Position numbers and translations under genes: made by a program
Assembly: GCF_005404945.1 (NCBI RefSeq)
Contig: NZ_BJDG01000001.1
Coordinates: 18,924 to 82,923 of the forward strand
Reading direction: 5' to 3'
From: Lactiplantibacillus pingfangensis
Lineage (GTDB): Bacteria > Bacillota > Bacilli > Lactobacillales > Lactobacillaceae
Length of the DNA stretch: 64,000 nt
Notes under the pieces: generated by a model
What the model was told of the DNA's origin: nothing
Databases searched by the model: none
Seen by the model: only the letters and a program-made list of their open reading frames with translations
Shown here: piece by piece, positions 38,803 to 47,863 of the stretch
How the letters are laid out: each line of letters opens with the position of its first letter
How positions within the stretch are numbered: position 1 is the first letter of the stretch

Positions 38803-39059
38803 TTAATGGTTATGAGAGTCTTGGATATTAATTATCCAGGGCTTTTTTTAACTGGAAAATAGTTAATCAATATAATTTTAAAATTAATGACATTTCGTTG
38901 ATGACGGATTACTTCCGATGAACCGTGAAACGAGGTCTATAAATTCATTTATCATTTGATAAAATCACCGTCAGACGGGCGTTATTAGAGGTGTTTTAGG
39001 TTGCCAGCTTTCAGAATAACTTCTATGATTAAGCCGATAAGTTGATTGGGGTGATGAAT

Positions 39060-39416
39060 GTGGTAAAAGGAGATTTGCGGGTCAATGCTGAACAAAGTGC
39101 TCGGCTGCGGTCACAGTTAATTTTAGCGAGCGCGGCCCCGGAGATTCGCCGGGATCCAGTATTACAGCGATTAGTGCGACGGGCTGGTCACCAGCTACAA
39201 TTGACGGGTGATGGTGCGGCCGTTGCGCGGCAAATTGGGATTGATTTGGGCTATTACTTGTTTTGCCACGACTATCAAATGCCCCGCGCCGCGTATAATC
39301 TGCTGGCTGTCACCCAGTTGATTGTGACAACCACGGCGCAGCCAGGTCAACTCATGGGCTTAGCACGTGGCGATAACTCGCGCCGGGATGAGAAGTTTCA
39401 GAAAACAGGTCTATGA
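39060..39416 (+). CDS. Hypothetical protein
   Basis: About 118 residues, soluble, rich in Arg, Leu and Gln (for example RSQLILASAAPEIRRD, QLTGDGAAVARQIG). I do not recognise the family. The start is uncertain: TTG 39042, GTG 39051, ATG 39054 and GTG 39060 are in frame. TTGGGGTG ends 7-8 bases before the GTG at 39060, so that start is preferred; the ATG at 39054 would be too close. It lies before an ECF S-component gene on the same strand. Confidence 0.6.
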   Translation: MVKGDLRVNAEQSARLRSQLILASAAPEIRRDPVLQRLVRRAGHQLQLTGDGAAVARQIGIDLGYYLFCHDYQMPRAAYNLLAVTQLIVTTTAQPGQLMGLARGDNSRRDEKFQKTGL

Positions 39417-39471
39417 TTTTGACTATAATTGCATTAAAATGAAATTAGTAAATTGTTGAAAGAGGTATGCT

Positions 39472-40026
39472 ATGGGAAAAAACGTCCAATTGAGAAAGTT
39501 AGTTTTTGCGGGCTTGTTTGCAGCAATTATTTTTATTGGGATTAGTATTTTACGGATTCCGTTACCCGCAATTGTGGGCCGGCCGTTTATTCACTTTGGT
39601 AACATTCTGACGGTAATCGCATTGATGCAGTTAGGTTTTGGTTATGGTGCCACTGCTGGCGCGATTGGGTTGGGGTTATTTGACATTTTGAATGGTTATG
39701 CCGCCACAGCTTGGTTGACAGTGCTAGAGGCAATCATTCTAGCCGCGACGGTGAGTTTAGTTTTTCGGCTGGTTGGTTATGATGAACAGCATTTAGCCAA
39801 ACTCTATGTTGTCTCGCTGGCTGCCGGCGTGATTAAGATCGTCACTTCTTGGGGCAACGGTGTAATTGTGGCATTGATGGCAGGAGCGTCTGTTAAGGTC
39901 GCTGTCATAGGGGCTTTTTCGAGCTTGTTGGCCGCGACTATTAATTCGATTGCTTGTTTTATCTTGGTCCCATTGATTTATAAATTACTGGTTCAGCTCG
40001 GATTTAGCCGCAAACGGTTTAGCTGA
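39472..40026 (+). CDS. ECF transporter S component
   Basis: A 184-residue protein with five to six membrane helices of the ECF riboflavin/HMP-type S-component family: RPFIHFGNILTVIALMQLGFG, then GAIGLGLFDILNGYA. S components bind a vitamin and dock to the shared EcfAA'T module, which is not in this window. The vitamin cannot be read from the sequence; nearness to a niacin-type module is suggestive only. AAAGAGG lies 6 bases before the ATG. A terminator (AATCCCTG/CAGGGATT) follows at 40039-40073. Confidence 0.85.
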   Translation: MGKNVQLRKLVFAGLFAAIIFIGISILRIPLPAIVGRPFIHFGNILTVIALMQLGFGYGATAGAIGLGLFDILNGYAATAWLTVLEAIILAATVSLVFRLVGYDEQHLAKLYVVSLAAGVIKIVTSWGNGVIVALMAGASVKVAVIGAFSSLLAATINSIACFILVPLIYKLLVQLGFSRKRFS

Positions 40027-40128
40027 GTTGTCTATAAGAATCCCTGACTACTTTGATAGTGCAGGGATTTTTTGGTTCATTTGGTACTGATAAAATACTA
40101 CTATATGAAACTGGAAGGGAGGAAGGAT

Positions 40129-40182
40129 ATGCCGATTCGTCTCAGAGAGATGGCAATCAGAAAGCAAGCAGGTCTAAAATAA
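40129..40182 (+). pseudogene. hicA: hicA toxin remnant with internal deletion
   Basis: After a strong GGAGGAAGG site, an ATG opens only 17 codons: MPIRLREM joined to AIRKQAGLK. The first part matches the start of HicA toxins (MPxTLREM...) and the second the usual HicA end (...GTERAILKQAGLK). About 40-50 central residues, including the catalytic His of the dsRBD-like fold, are missing in frame. The toxin cannot be active. Confidence 0.65.
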
Positions 40183-40210
40183 GCCTGTTTTGGCATATCT
40201 CAATCAGACA

Positions 40211-40563
40211 ATGGAAAAACGACTAGTATATCCAATTATTGTGACAACGTACAATGATGAAGACGGTCATTATTATGTTGCGACGTCTCCTAATATTAAG
40301 GGCATGGTGACACAAGGCGATACGATGGCAGATCTTGCTTATCAAGCTGAGGATGCGATTGCAACGATGCTTGATGGTGAGACTTATCCAGAGCCACAGG
40401 ATCCATCATCGTGGCAATTGGAAGAGAATCAGCGGATTGTATATATTTCAGTTGATATGGCTAAATGGTTAAAGAAAAACATTTAAATGATTTAGCTAAG
40501 CAACGACACGTTAATGTTTCACGTATTGCAACAGACGCACTAAAAGCAGAACTGGATGCGTAA
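40211..40563 (+). pseudogene. hicB: hicB antitoxin, frameshifted
   Basis: The HicB N-terminal domain is intact (RLVYPIIVTTYNDEDGHYYV, TSPNIKGMVTQGDTMADL) up to MAKWLKKN, then the frame meets a TAA at 40484. The ribbon-helix-helix tail LNDLAKQRHVNVSRIATDAL continues in another frame from 40483 to 40563, and the usual linking residues (TVKK..TIPEH) are short. So a deletion with frameshift has split the gene. The first part could still yield a 91-residue protein. Confidence 0.7.
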
Positions 40564-40575
40564 CCAAATAAGTTC

Positions 40576-40627
40576 AGATACACCAATACCCTCAACTAGT
40601 TGCATGGTTGGGGGTATTGGTGCATCT
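40576..40627. repeat. Long perfect-type hairpin
   Basis: CACCAATACCCTCAAC (40581-40596) pairs with GTTGGGGGTATTGGTG (40607-40622) with one G-T pair. There is no T-run, so it is not a standard terminator. The rest of 40628-41026 is AT-rich and without a gene; it holds a small palindrome TTGATTTCAATCAA near 40768 and must contain the promoter of the surface protein gene. Confidence 0.6.
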
Positions 40628-41026
40628 AGTGTACAGTACTAATTTGGTGATAGCACCAATTAATGGTGAAAAACGGCTAGTTGATTGTTATTCTGCGCTA
40701 TGTAGTTTATTAGTTTTAAATTAAGTCGGAAACGGCGCTAAAACATTACAGCGGTAACGGTTCATATTGATTTCAATCAAATGTTTGTTAGCTGTATTAA
40801 GAATAAAAATAATATTTTTCTAATATATAGTATGGATTTTATTAACAACAACGCTTACAATCAAAGTGTTGTTTAGTAACGGTTGTTAATTATCGGCTGA
40901 TTAGTTGCTAGTTATTTTAAGAATGACTATTTTTTTGGTAACCATGCTGATCTTTTGACAGCTCAATGCGTCATGTCGGGGAACTCTTTAAGTTTTTTAC
41001 TTATTATATTTTTAGGGGATGGCTTC

Positions 41027-44000
41027 ATGAAACAATTTAATCGGGGAACACAGCCACGCTACAAGCATGGTAATTTATGGATTTATGTTGGATTAGCAAC
41101 AATCTCAGCAACTTGGCAACTGAGTCAATTGAATGCCCAAGCGGCAACAACTGATACTGACGCAGCGCCAACTGCGGGTCAAGTCACGACTACGACAAGC
41201 GCTACTGGTAGTCAGACCGTGGCATTATCAACTAGTAGCACTACGACCAAACCAGTCAGTCCCACCCAGTCGACCGCTGATAATGGGGCAACGACTAAAA
41301 ATACCCCAGCACCAACCGGTACAACGATCACAGCTAAACAAGCAACTCCAGCAAATGATCAAACACAACCGTCTGAGGACACTAAGCCAACTGTCCAACC
41401 TAACAAGCCTGTTACGCCTATTAAGTCGGACACTAGTGACACCACAGCTAAGCCAGCGGCAATACCAGTTGATACAACTAAGCAGGAGACTAATAATTCT
41501 GGAACGATTTCAGAGCAGTCAACTGACCCCCAGACAGTCACGACCCAAGTTTCGGACAAACCAGCGACGACTAAGCCACGAGTACAACTGATGAAGATGA
41601 GTGCCGCAGTGGCAGCACCAGATATTGCGACAAGTGTTGCGAATGACCCAACCGGAATTGATTGGAAAATCACTGCTGATGGCACCTTGCATTTGTCAGC
41701 CGGTACATTGGCTGATTTGAGTGATAATGTTAATGTCAGTCCGTGGAATGCGTATCGAAATCAAATTAAAACGGTTGACTTTGATGGACCGGTCACTGCT
41801 AGCGCAGGAATTAATGGGCTGTTCAGTTCGCTAACAAATGTTACGACAATTAACAATCTAACCGCGTTGGACACAACGAATGCGACTGATATGGGCAGTA
41901 TGTTTTATAACATGCCTGCTTTAACGAGTTTAGATTTATCTAACTTTAAGACGAGTAAAGTCTTGTGGATGAATAATATGTTCCAAGGTGATGAAAGTCT
42001 TACTGCTTTAGACGTTAGCGGTTTTGATACACGTAAAGTCTTTGATATGAACAATATGTTCCAAGGCTTAGATGGCTTAACGAGCCTAGATCTAAGTTCA
42101 TTAAGCACGGCCTCAGTTGGCTACGATCCTGGTGATACTGGTACCTTTACTTTAAACAATTTTGTGGCCGGTGGCACGAATTCGAAGTTAACGACATTAA
42201 TTTTACCAACTTTTGATTTAACGTACGTCCCACAAATGGAACACCCATTTGCAAATCTCAATAAGCTGACATCGCTCACTTTGAGCAGTGTTAATCATGG
42301 TAAACAAGCGATTGATTTTTACGGCTTAGCTAGCATGATGTCGAGCTTGACAACTTTAGATTTATCACATTTCCAAATCAATGCGGGTGATAATGACAGC
42401 GACTTGTTGACGCAATTACCAAATTTGACCACGTTAACGTTGGGTCCGGACAATACATTAGATCATTCGGTTAATCTGGATGGCGGCAGTGGGAGAACTT
42501 TTCTCGATCAATGGGTTGCTAATGGTACACAACGGACATACAGTACTGATGATTTAGTCGGCTTATATGGCAGTGATCGCTCGACTGCGGCATCAGAAAC
42601 CTACACGCATAAACGCTTCTTTATCGGCAAAGACACCACTCAATTGGCAGGACCAAAAGCTACTTGGAACCCACTAAGCAATCTCACCGTGTTAGATATG
42701 TTTTTGGGAGCCGAGGATCAAACTGATCAGCAAATTTACACCTTTGATGGTACGACGCTGTATAACGCCGATGGCACGGTGCATACTGGTGACCTTAATA
42801 CTGGTGCGCTTTCAAGTATGCAACATCCAATTACGGTGACAATGACAGCTGCTGATGGTAGTTCAGTGACACCAACGGAACTTGCAACGCAACCGGGAAC
42901 TTATGCGATTCACTTTGCGACAGTGGATAATTTTGATAATCCGCTAACCGCTGATGGCGTTGTCACCGTTGTTGCAACCAAAGCGGCGGTGAAAGCTAAG
43001 GCGACTGATCAGCCAGTAATCGTTGGTCCCGCAACGAGTCAACCAGTTTGGCAGTCAAGTGATAACTTTGATTCAGCGATGGATGAAAATGGCCAACCGC
43101 TGTCGTTAGCTAAGTTAACGGCAGTCACGATTACCCGTGATCAAACGCCAGTTGATACCGTTGATTATACTAAGGCCGGACTTTACAAAGTGACCTATCA
43201 ATATACTGATCCTGCTGGTAATGAACGGACGGATACCGCGACAATTGACGTTGAAGCTTCTAAAGCAGCGGTCGCGGTTAAACAAAACACCGTCAGCTTC
43301 TTTACTGGTAACCAGCATTTAACTTGGCCGACTGCGGCGAACTTAGCTAGCGTAACAGATGCAACTGGGCAACCAACGACGATCACGGCTGTCACGGTTA
43401 CTAAAGATGGGCAACCAACCACCGATAATCAAGTTGATCCGACACAAGCTGGTGTTTATACCGTGACTTACCTATATCGTGATGCAGTCGGCAATGAAAA
43501 GACGGCCCAAACAACAGTCACAGTCAAGCAATCACAGGCTTCGTTACAAGCGCAACCGGTCACGAAGTATGCTGGGTCACAAACAAGCTGGCAAGCCGAA
43601 GATAATTTACAACAAGCGATGGATGAAAATGGTCAACCGTTAACGGCAACTAGTCCACGGATGGCGGTTACTGTAACGGCTCAAAGTGGGGCCGACAGCA
43701 GCGTTAAGACGGACCAGCCAGGAACTTACTTGATCACATATACGTATACCGATGTTGACGGTAATACAGTGACGACGAGCAGCCCACTAACCCTTAAAGC
43801 GTCAGCGGCCCAATTAACACCAACGACTACTCAGCAGTCTTACTATGTCATGCCTAAGCAATCATTGAGTTGGGATGCAACGATGGGGTTGACTAAGGCA
43901 CTGGCTGCAACTGGCCAAACGATTCCAATAACGGCGTTACGGCTCAGTTTGGATGGTCAACCAGTCACTGGGACTGCACTACAATTACCAGTTGGTCAGC

Positions 44001-44635
44001 ATCAAGTGACTTATGCGTATACTGATCCCGATGGTAATGTGACGACGGCGGTCGTACCGGTGACGGTTAAAGCTGATTTGTCCAACTTAGCCTTAACGAC
44101 GACAACTCCAACAATTACGGCTGGTCAAAGCTGGTCACCATTGAGTAACATTGCGCAATTAATGACCACGGATGGGCATCAAGTCTCACCAACCGCAGTC
44201 ACTGTCAGTTATGCGGAAGATGGTGTGCCAGTTACGGCAGCTGCCTTAACTCAACCAGGTGTTTATACCATCACGTATCTTTATACTGATGCAACCGGTA
44301 AGCAGTTGTCACAACAAGCAACACTTACAGTGGTTAAGCCAACGACTGCTAGTCAATCAACGACGTCGACTAAGACTAATCAACAGACCTTAGTGACTAA
44401 CTTGGCGCAAGTCAATGGCAGTGAAGGCACGCCGGACACTATCCAAGATGGGCAAGCGGCGACGATTGGTAAAACCAACGCGGCAACCAAATCATTAACC
44501 ACGACCGCTAAGGCTAATGCAACGACATTGCCACAAACAGACGAAACCACGTCAAATGTGCGCAATAGCGGCTGGGGACTCGTATTATTAGCTTTACTCA
44601 GTCCACTAATGTTTTGGCGTAAACGCCGGTCATAA
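41027..44635 (+). CDS. LPXTG-anchored surface protein with BspA-like and Ig-like repeats
   Basis: A 1202-residue cell-wall protein. N-terminus: KxYKxGKxW-type signal (RYKHGNLWIYVGLATISATW), cleaved near AQA-A. Residues of about 45-190 are a Thr/Pro-rich linker. About 205-480 is a BspA/DUF285-type leucine-rich region (repeats such as LTSLDLSNFKTSKV, WMNNMFQGDESL). About 545-1105 holds five to six bacterial Ig-like repeats, each ending in YTxxxGN (for example YKVTYQYTDPAGNE, YTVTYLYRDAVGNE). The C-terminus has the sorting signal LPQTDE at 1168-1173, a hydrophobic helix and a RKRR tail. LPQTxE is the form favoured in L. plantarum. Role: probably adhesion. AGGGGA is the ribosome binding site. Confidence 0.93.
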   Translation: MKQFNRGTQPRYKHGNLWIYVGLATISATWQLSQLNAQAATTDTDAAPTAGQVTTTTSATGSQTVALSTSSTTTKPVSPTQSTADNGATTKNTPAPTGTTITAKQATPANDQTQPSEDTKPTVQPNKPVTPIKSDTSDTTAKPAAIPVDTTKQETNNSGTISEQSTDPQTVTTQVSDKPATTKPRVQLMKMSAAVAAPDIATSVANDPTGIDWKITADGTLHLSAGTLADLSDNVNVSPWNAYRNQIKTVDFDGPVTASAGINGLFSSLTNVTTINNLTALDTTNATDMGSMFYNMPALTSLDLSNFKTSKVLWMNNMFQGDESLTALDVSGFDTRKVFDMNNMFQGLDGLTSLDLSSLSTASVGYDPGDTGTFTLNNFVAGGTNSKLTTLILPTFDLTYVPQMEHPFANLNKLTSLTLSSVNHGKQAIDFYGLASMMSSLTTLDLSHFQINAGDNDSDLLTQLPNLTTLTLGPDNTLDHSVNLDGGSGRTFLDQWVANGTQRTYSTDDLVGLYGSDRSTAASETYTHKRFFIGKDTTQLAGPKATWNPLSNLTVLDMFLGAEDQTDQQIYTFDGTTLYNADGTVHTGDLNTGALSSMQHPITVTMTAADGSSVTPTELATQPGTYAIHFATVDNFDNPLTADGVVTVVATKAAVKAKATDQPVIVGPATSQPVWQSSDNFDSAMDENGQPLSLAKLTAVTITRDQTPVDTVDYTKAGLYKVTYQYTDPAGNERTDTATIDVEASKAAVAVKQNTVSFFTGNQHLTWPTAANLASVTDATGQPTTITAVTVTKDGQPTTDNQVDPTQAGVYTVTYLYRDAVGNEKTAQTTVTVKQSQASLQAQPVTKYAGSQTSWQAEDNLQQAMDENGQPLTATSPRMAVTVTAQSGADSSVKTDQPGTYLITYTYTDVDGNTVTTSSPLTLKASAAQLTPTTTQQSYYVMPKQSLSWDATMGLTKALAATGQTIPITALRLSLDGQPVTGTALQLPVGQHQVTYAYTDPDGNVTTAVVPVTVKADLSNLALTTTTPTITAGQSWSPLSNIAQLMTTDGHQVSPTAVTVSYAEDGVPVTAAALTQPGVYTITYLYTDATGKQLSQQATLTVVKPTTASQSTTSTKTNQQTLVTNLAQVNGSEGTPDTIQDGQAATIGKTNAATKSLTTTAKANATTLPQTDETTSNVRNSGWGLVLLALLSPLMFWRKRRS

Positions 44636-44668
44636 ACTTAATATTTTAAGATCGATAATCAATTAAAA

Positions 44669-44718
44669 AAGTCTCATCAAATGACCGCCATTGTGGTGGC
44701 TATTTGATGAGACCTTTT
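44669..44718 (+). terminator. Terminator of the surface protein gene
   Basis: GTCTCATCAAAT pairs with ATTTGATGAGAC around an inner CCGCCATTGTGGTGG loop, with A- and T-runs. Confidence 0.88.
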
Positions 44719-44849
44719 TGGCTAATAAGAGCTGATATAACTGACGAGGTGACTTTCATTTGGCAGTAAAGATGGAGTGTCTGGACATTTGAAACTAGTC
44801 AAAGTACGGCTTTTTTTGATTCGAATTTTAAAAATGATTTTGAAATTGA

Positions 44850-45026
44850 AAGGATAAACATAAAAGAAACAGACAGAAAAACGAGAAACTAGATGCGGCA
44901 CTGAACGTAGCAAAGAAGACTGAAAATGAATTATTAAAGCAATTACAGGATTTTGCAGTTAGAATACAATTGCAAGAGCCTGTATGTGGAGATATAAATC
45001 CTGTAGTTGCAGAAAATCCAGTATGA
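44850..45026 (+). pseudogene. Headless reading frame in low-GC remnant area
   Basis: An open stretch of 58 codons after a stop at 44847, with no start codon. The translation is helix-like and plausible (KNEKLDAALNVAKKTENEL, ending NPVVAENPV). The base composition is lower in GC than neighbours. Unknown family; probably the tail of a lost gene. Confidence 0.3.
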
Positions 45027-45073
45027 GTCGTTAACCGAATAATGATGTCGATGATTGAGAAAAATATAGATTA

Positions 45074-45256
45074 TTGAACACTGTAACAAGTGACCTTTAT
45101 ATGAATATTGAAAAACATATTAATGGAAATGAAGAATATCAAAAATCATTAGACAAGTTGGTAAAGGCACTAACAGTATCTGCAGAAGTAGATAAAGAAA
45201 GAGCGAAAGTCGTCACGATTATGTGGTGGACTTTTGTTATGATATTAAGGGATTAA
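45074..45256 (+). pseudogene. Short reading frame in low-GC remnant area
   Basis: Sixty codons from a TTG at 45074 (or an ATG at 45101) without a visible ribosome binding site. The product is helical and charged (YMNIEKHINGNEEYQKSLDK) and ends in a short hydrophobic piece. It may be a fragment; its end lies 20 bases before the start of the next gene. Confidence 0.3.
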
Positions 45257-45276
45257 TATTTTGGAGGGACTATACG

Positions 45277-46002
45277 ATGAAGAAAACATCAAAAAGAAGT
45301 TCTGTGATAGCTATCATGGTATTAATTTTAATAGCCATAGTAGTTCCGGCATTCATTGAAAAAGAAAGGGTATTTCCAACTCTCAAACCGAGCGATTGGT
45401 TAAGCTTTTGGGGTCAATATATTGGGACATGGATTGCATTAATTGGAACGTCTATTGTTACTGTATTATTAACAAGTAGACAGATTCAAGAGAATCAGCG
45501 TATGACTATAGCCATGTATCAAGTACCGGATAGAATTAAATATATATCCGAAATAGTCGATTTAGTTTCTGATTTTGAATTTCATGCGCAGGCGCAAATA
45601 TTTGAATATCAAGATACAACGTTTCTGAGGCAGCAAGATTGGTATATTTTTGTGGAACGAGTAGATAGTTTTAGAGAGTACTCAGAAACTATGGGTGAAA
45701 AGCTAAATAGATATAGATTTAAATTAACAAAAATTTTTGCGCCAGAGCTTAAAGGTATTATAAGTCAGGATAGTGAAGTGCAGAAAATAATGAACAATAT
45801 TTTTAATAATGCTGAGGTAGCAGAGATGTATATTGAAAGATATCCTAATGCTCCTGATGAACTTAAAGAAATTATAAGAGAAAACATAGAGAGCTCAATT
45901 GTAGAAACAAATCACGAAATAAAAAGATTACGAGAGATTCTTATAGATTTTTGTAATGCTGGAGTAAAATGCAAAATTGATCTTGAAAATAGTGTGTGGT
46001 AA
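45277..46002 (+). CDS. Membrane-anchored protein of unknown function, low GC
   Basis: A 241-residue protein with two N-terminal membrane helices (about 9-28 and 45-66) and a long soluble helical C-terminal part (IKYISEIVDLVSDFEFHAQ, MYIERYPNAPDELKEI). The layout resembles small membrane proteins found on phage or island DNA, but I do not recognise a family. TTGGAGGG stands 8 bases before the ATG at 45277; the longer frame from 45223 lacks one. AT-rich codon use sets it apart from the neighbours and suggests transfer. Confidence 0.65.
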   Translation: MKKTSKRSSVIAIMVLILIAIVVPAFIEKERVFPTLKPSDWLSFWGQYIGTWIALIGTSIVTVLLTSRQIQENQRMTIAMYQVPDRIKYISEIVDLVSDFEFHAQAQIFEYQDTTFLRQQDWYIFVERVDSFREYSETMGEKLNRYRFKLTKIFAPELKGIISQDSEVQKIMNNIFNNAEVAEMYIERYPNAPDELKEIIRENIESSIVETNHEIKRLREILIDFCNAGVKCKIDLENSVW

Positions 46003-46028
46003 AATTTCTAACTTTGCATTAAAGAACA

Positions 46029-46096
46029 AAGATTAATGTATCACGCATTGCAACAAATACTTTAAAAGCGAAAATGAATGCAAGAATTAGTAAGCT
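46029..46096 (+). pseudogene. Second hicB tail fragment
   Basis: The frame starting at 46029 reads KINVSRIATNTLKAKMNA, closely matching the ribbon-helix-helix tail of the hicB remnant at 40483-40563 (HVNVSRIATDALKAELDA). Nothing of the HicB body precedes it. It is the relic of another hicB. Confidence 0.55.
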
Positions 46097-46176
46097 GGGA
46101 TTAATTATCCGGGCTTTTTTTATCAAAAAGATAGAACTAATAAAGCTACGTATGACTTGACTATTTTTGACAAAAA

Positions 46177-46204
46177 AAGCCACCCGTTAAGGTAGCTTTT
46201 ACAT
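46177..46204 (-). terminator. Terminator of ssrA
   Basis: On the minus strand AAAAGCTACC-TTAACG-GGTGGCTTTTTTT. It lies about 130 bases beyond the mature 3' end of tmRNA. Confidence 0.7.
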
Positions 46205-46336
46205 ATAGCCCGCTAGCAATTAATTTTGACTATCCCTAGTTCGAGTCCTAAGAGATTTCAATGTTTCGATAATTACCATTTAAGGCCGCCATAGCAACGA
46301 TTCTGGAGTTCGTTGTGTTTGTTTAAAACTCTGTTA

Positions 46337-46702
46337 TGGAGATGGCGAGAGTCGAACTCGCGTCCAAGCATATTGCCCTTCGAATATCTACGATCATAGA
46401 CACATTATTTGAAATTCGCCGTTACAAACGCCACATGTCAGGGCACCCAGTAACCGCTAACCCGATTAGTCTCTTCTCGTTGCTTCAGGTGTGAGCATTG
46501 AGCGTAAGTCCACTTAATTTAGGACCCAGATCTGAGACATGGACGATCTCAGGAGGATCTACGATTAGCGCTGTTTAGGCAGCTAAAGCGTAAGAATTGT
46601 TATTATTTTTTGCAGTTATAAATAAACTGAGTGGTTTTACGTGGCACAACCACGAATCGCAATCCGAACTCAAACTATACCTGTCGAATCCAGAACATCC
46701 CC
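46337..46702 (-). ncRNA. ssrA: Transfer-messenger RNA
   Basis: The minus strand begins GGGGATGTTCTGGATTCGAC at 46702 and ends with the tRNA-Ala-like half GCGAGTTCGACTCTCGCC-ATCTCCA; the encoded CCA is at 46339-46337. The tag frame (46613 down to 46575) reads AKNNNNSYALAA and stop. Ribosome rescue by SmpB and tmRNA depends on this. It lies directly downstream of the EamA gene but has its own promoter. Confidence 0.97.
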
Positions 46703-46719
46703 AAATTCGATACAAGTTT

Positions 46720-46748
46720 AGTTTAGCATACAGTTCGATGACTGCCAA
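46720..46748 (-). promoter_or_regulatory. Promoter of ssrA
   Basis: On the minus strand TTGGCA (46748-46743), a 17-base spacer and TAAACT (46725-46720). Start would be near 46713, leaving about 11 bases for RNase P to remove. Confidence 0.65.
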
Positions 46749-46767
46749 CTCATATGTTCCAATCGCG

Positions 46768-47694
46768 CTAATCAGTTTGGCGATGTAAGTAAGCCATCAT
46801 CTTGCGAACGTTCATGGATAAGGCCATGACAGCTAAAATAATCAGCATCCCACCAAATAAATCGAACCCAGTCAGTTGAACATTCAAAAATGTGACAGAA
46901 AAGACAGTTGCGGCCAATGGTTCAAACGCATCAAGTAAACTGGCGGTTGTTGGTAAAATGTCGCTTAAACTCCGGGCAAACATGAAGAATGGGGCAACCG
47001 TTCCCAGCAGGACGATCACGCCAATTAGCACCCATTCAGTGGGGTTCAAGCTTAACTTGACGGTCCAAGCAGGTTTTAAGGCCATGAGAAAGAGTCCGGC
47101 AATCAATAATCCCCAGCCAGTAACGGTTAAAGCACCATATTTTGGCAACAGCGGGCGTGGAATCAACGTGTTCGTTGCCACCCCAACCGCTGACAAGCCA
47201 CCCCAGAAGAGGACAACGGGTGAAATCGCCAAACTATTCAAATGCCCATGGGTCACAATTAGTAGTGTGCCGATAAACGCCATCAACATACCAATGGCTT
47301 CGGCACGATGTGGCTTGACGTGTTTAAATAAGAAATAATAGCCGCTAATAATAAATGGTCCGAGAAATTGAATGATCGTGGCAATCGGTGCATTGCCGAC
47401 TTTAACGGCTTCAAAGTAGCAGAGTTGCACCGGAATCAGTCCCAGCAAACCATAACAGATGACTTGAAATGCGTCATGGCAATCATGCCAAATCTGAAGT
47501 GGCTTCGTTCCAGCCAGCTGTCCCCAAATCAACATGATAATTCCGGCACTGATCATCCGAATTTGTGTCAGCCAAAGTGGCGTGATGTGAGAATTATTAA
47601 TAAAGAGCGTGCTGGCAGCCACACCGGATATTCCCCATAAGATACAAGCAATACTTGCGAGTAAAACCCCGCGTAAATGATGTTGACGGGTCAT
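46768..47694 (-). CDS. EamA/DMT-family transporter
   Basis: A 308-residue protein with ten membrane helices in two EamA repeats (GVLLASIACILWGISGVAAS at the start of the first; VLFWGGLSAVGVATNTL at the second). Such proteins export amino acids or other metabolites; the cargo is unknown. The frame is open 34 codons further, but GGGGAAG stands before the ATG at 47694. Confidence 0.88.
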   Translation of the reverse strand: MTRQHHLRGVLLASIACILWGISGVAASTLFINNSHITPLWLTQIRMISAGIIMLIWGQLAGTKPLQIWHDCHDAFQVICYGLLGLIPVQLCYFEAVKVGNAPIATIIQFLGPFIISGYYFLFKHVKPHRAEAIGMLMAFIGTLLIVTHGHLNSLAISPVVLFWGGLSAVGVATNTLIPRPLLPKYGALTVTGWGLLIAGLFLMALKPAWTVKLSLNPTEWVLIGVIVLLGTVAPFFMFARSLSDILPTTASLLDAFEPLAATVFSVTFLNVQLTGFDLFGGMLIILAVMALSMNVRKMMAYLHRQTD

Positions 47695-47863
47695 TGGTTT
47701 GCAGCTTCCCCGTCGCGTATATAGTTTATTGTCATTGATGACACCCCTTATTCCGAAAATTAACCAGCGTTTTTCATTATAGCAAAGCTTAGTCAACTAC
47801 GGACGGAGCGTCAGCGATTCTTCACGCAATTATCATGAAGTTATTAGTTTAAGGGCGTTTGTG

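Noticed and set aside
39014..39045. 14-codon leader frame (TTG start) before the gene at 39060
   Set aside because: The start is weak, the frame is short and nothing else suggests control by translation.
46597..46788. 63-codon frame on the plus strand
   Set aside because: It lies inside and antisense to ssrA and its promoter.
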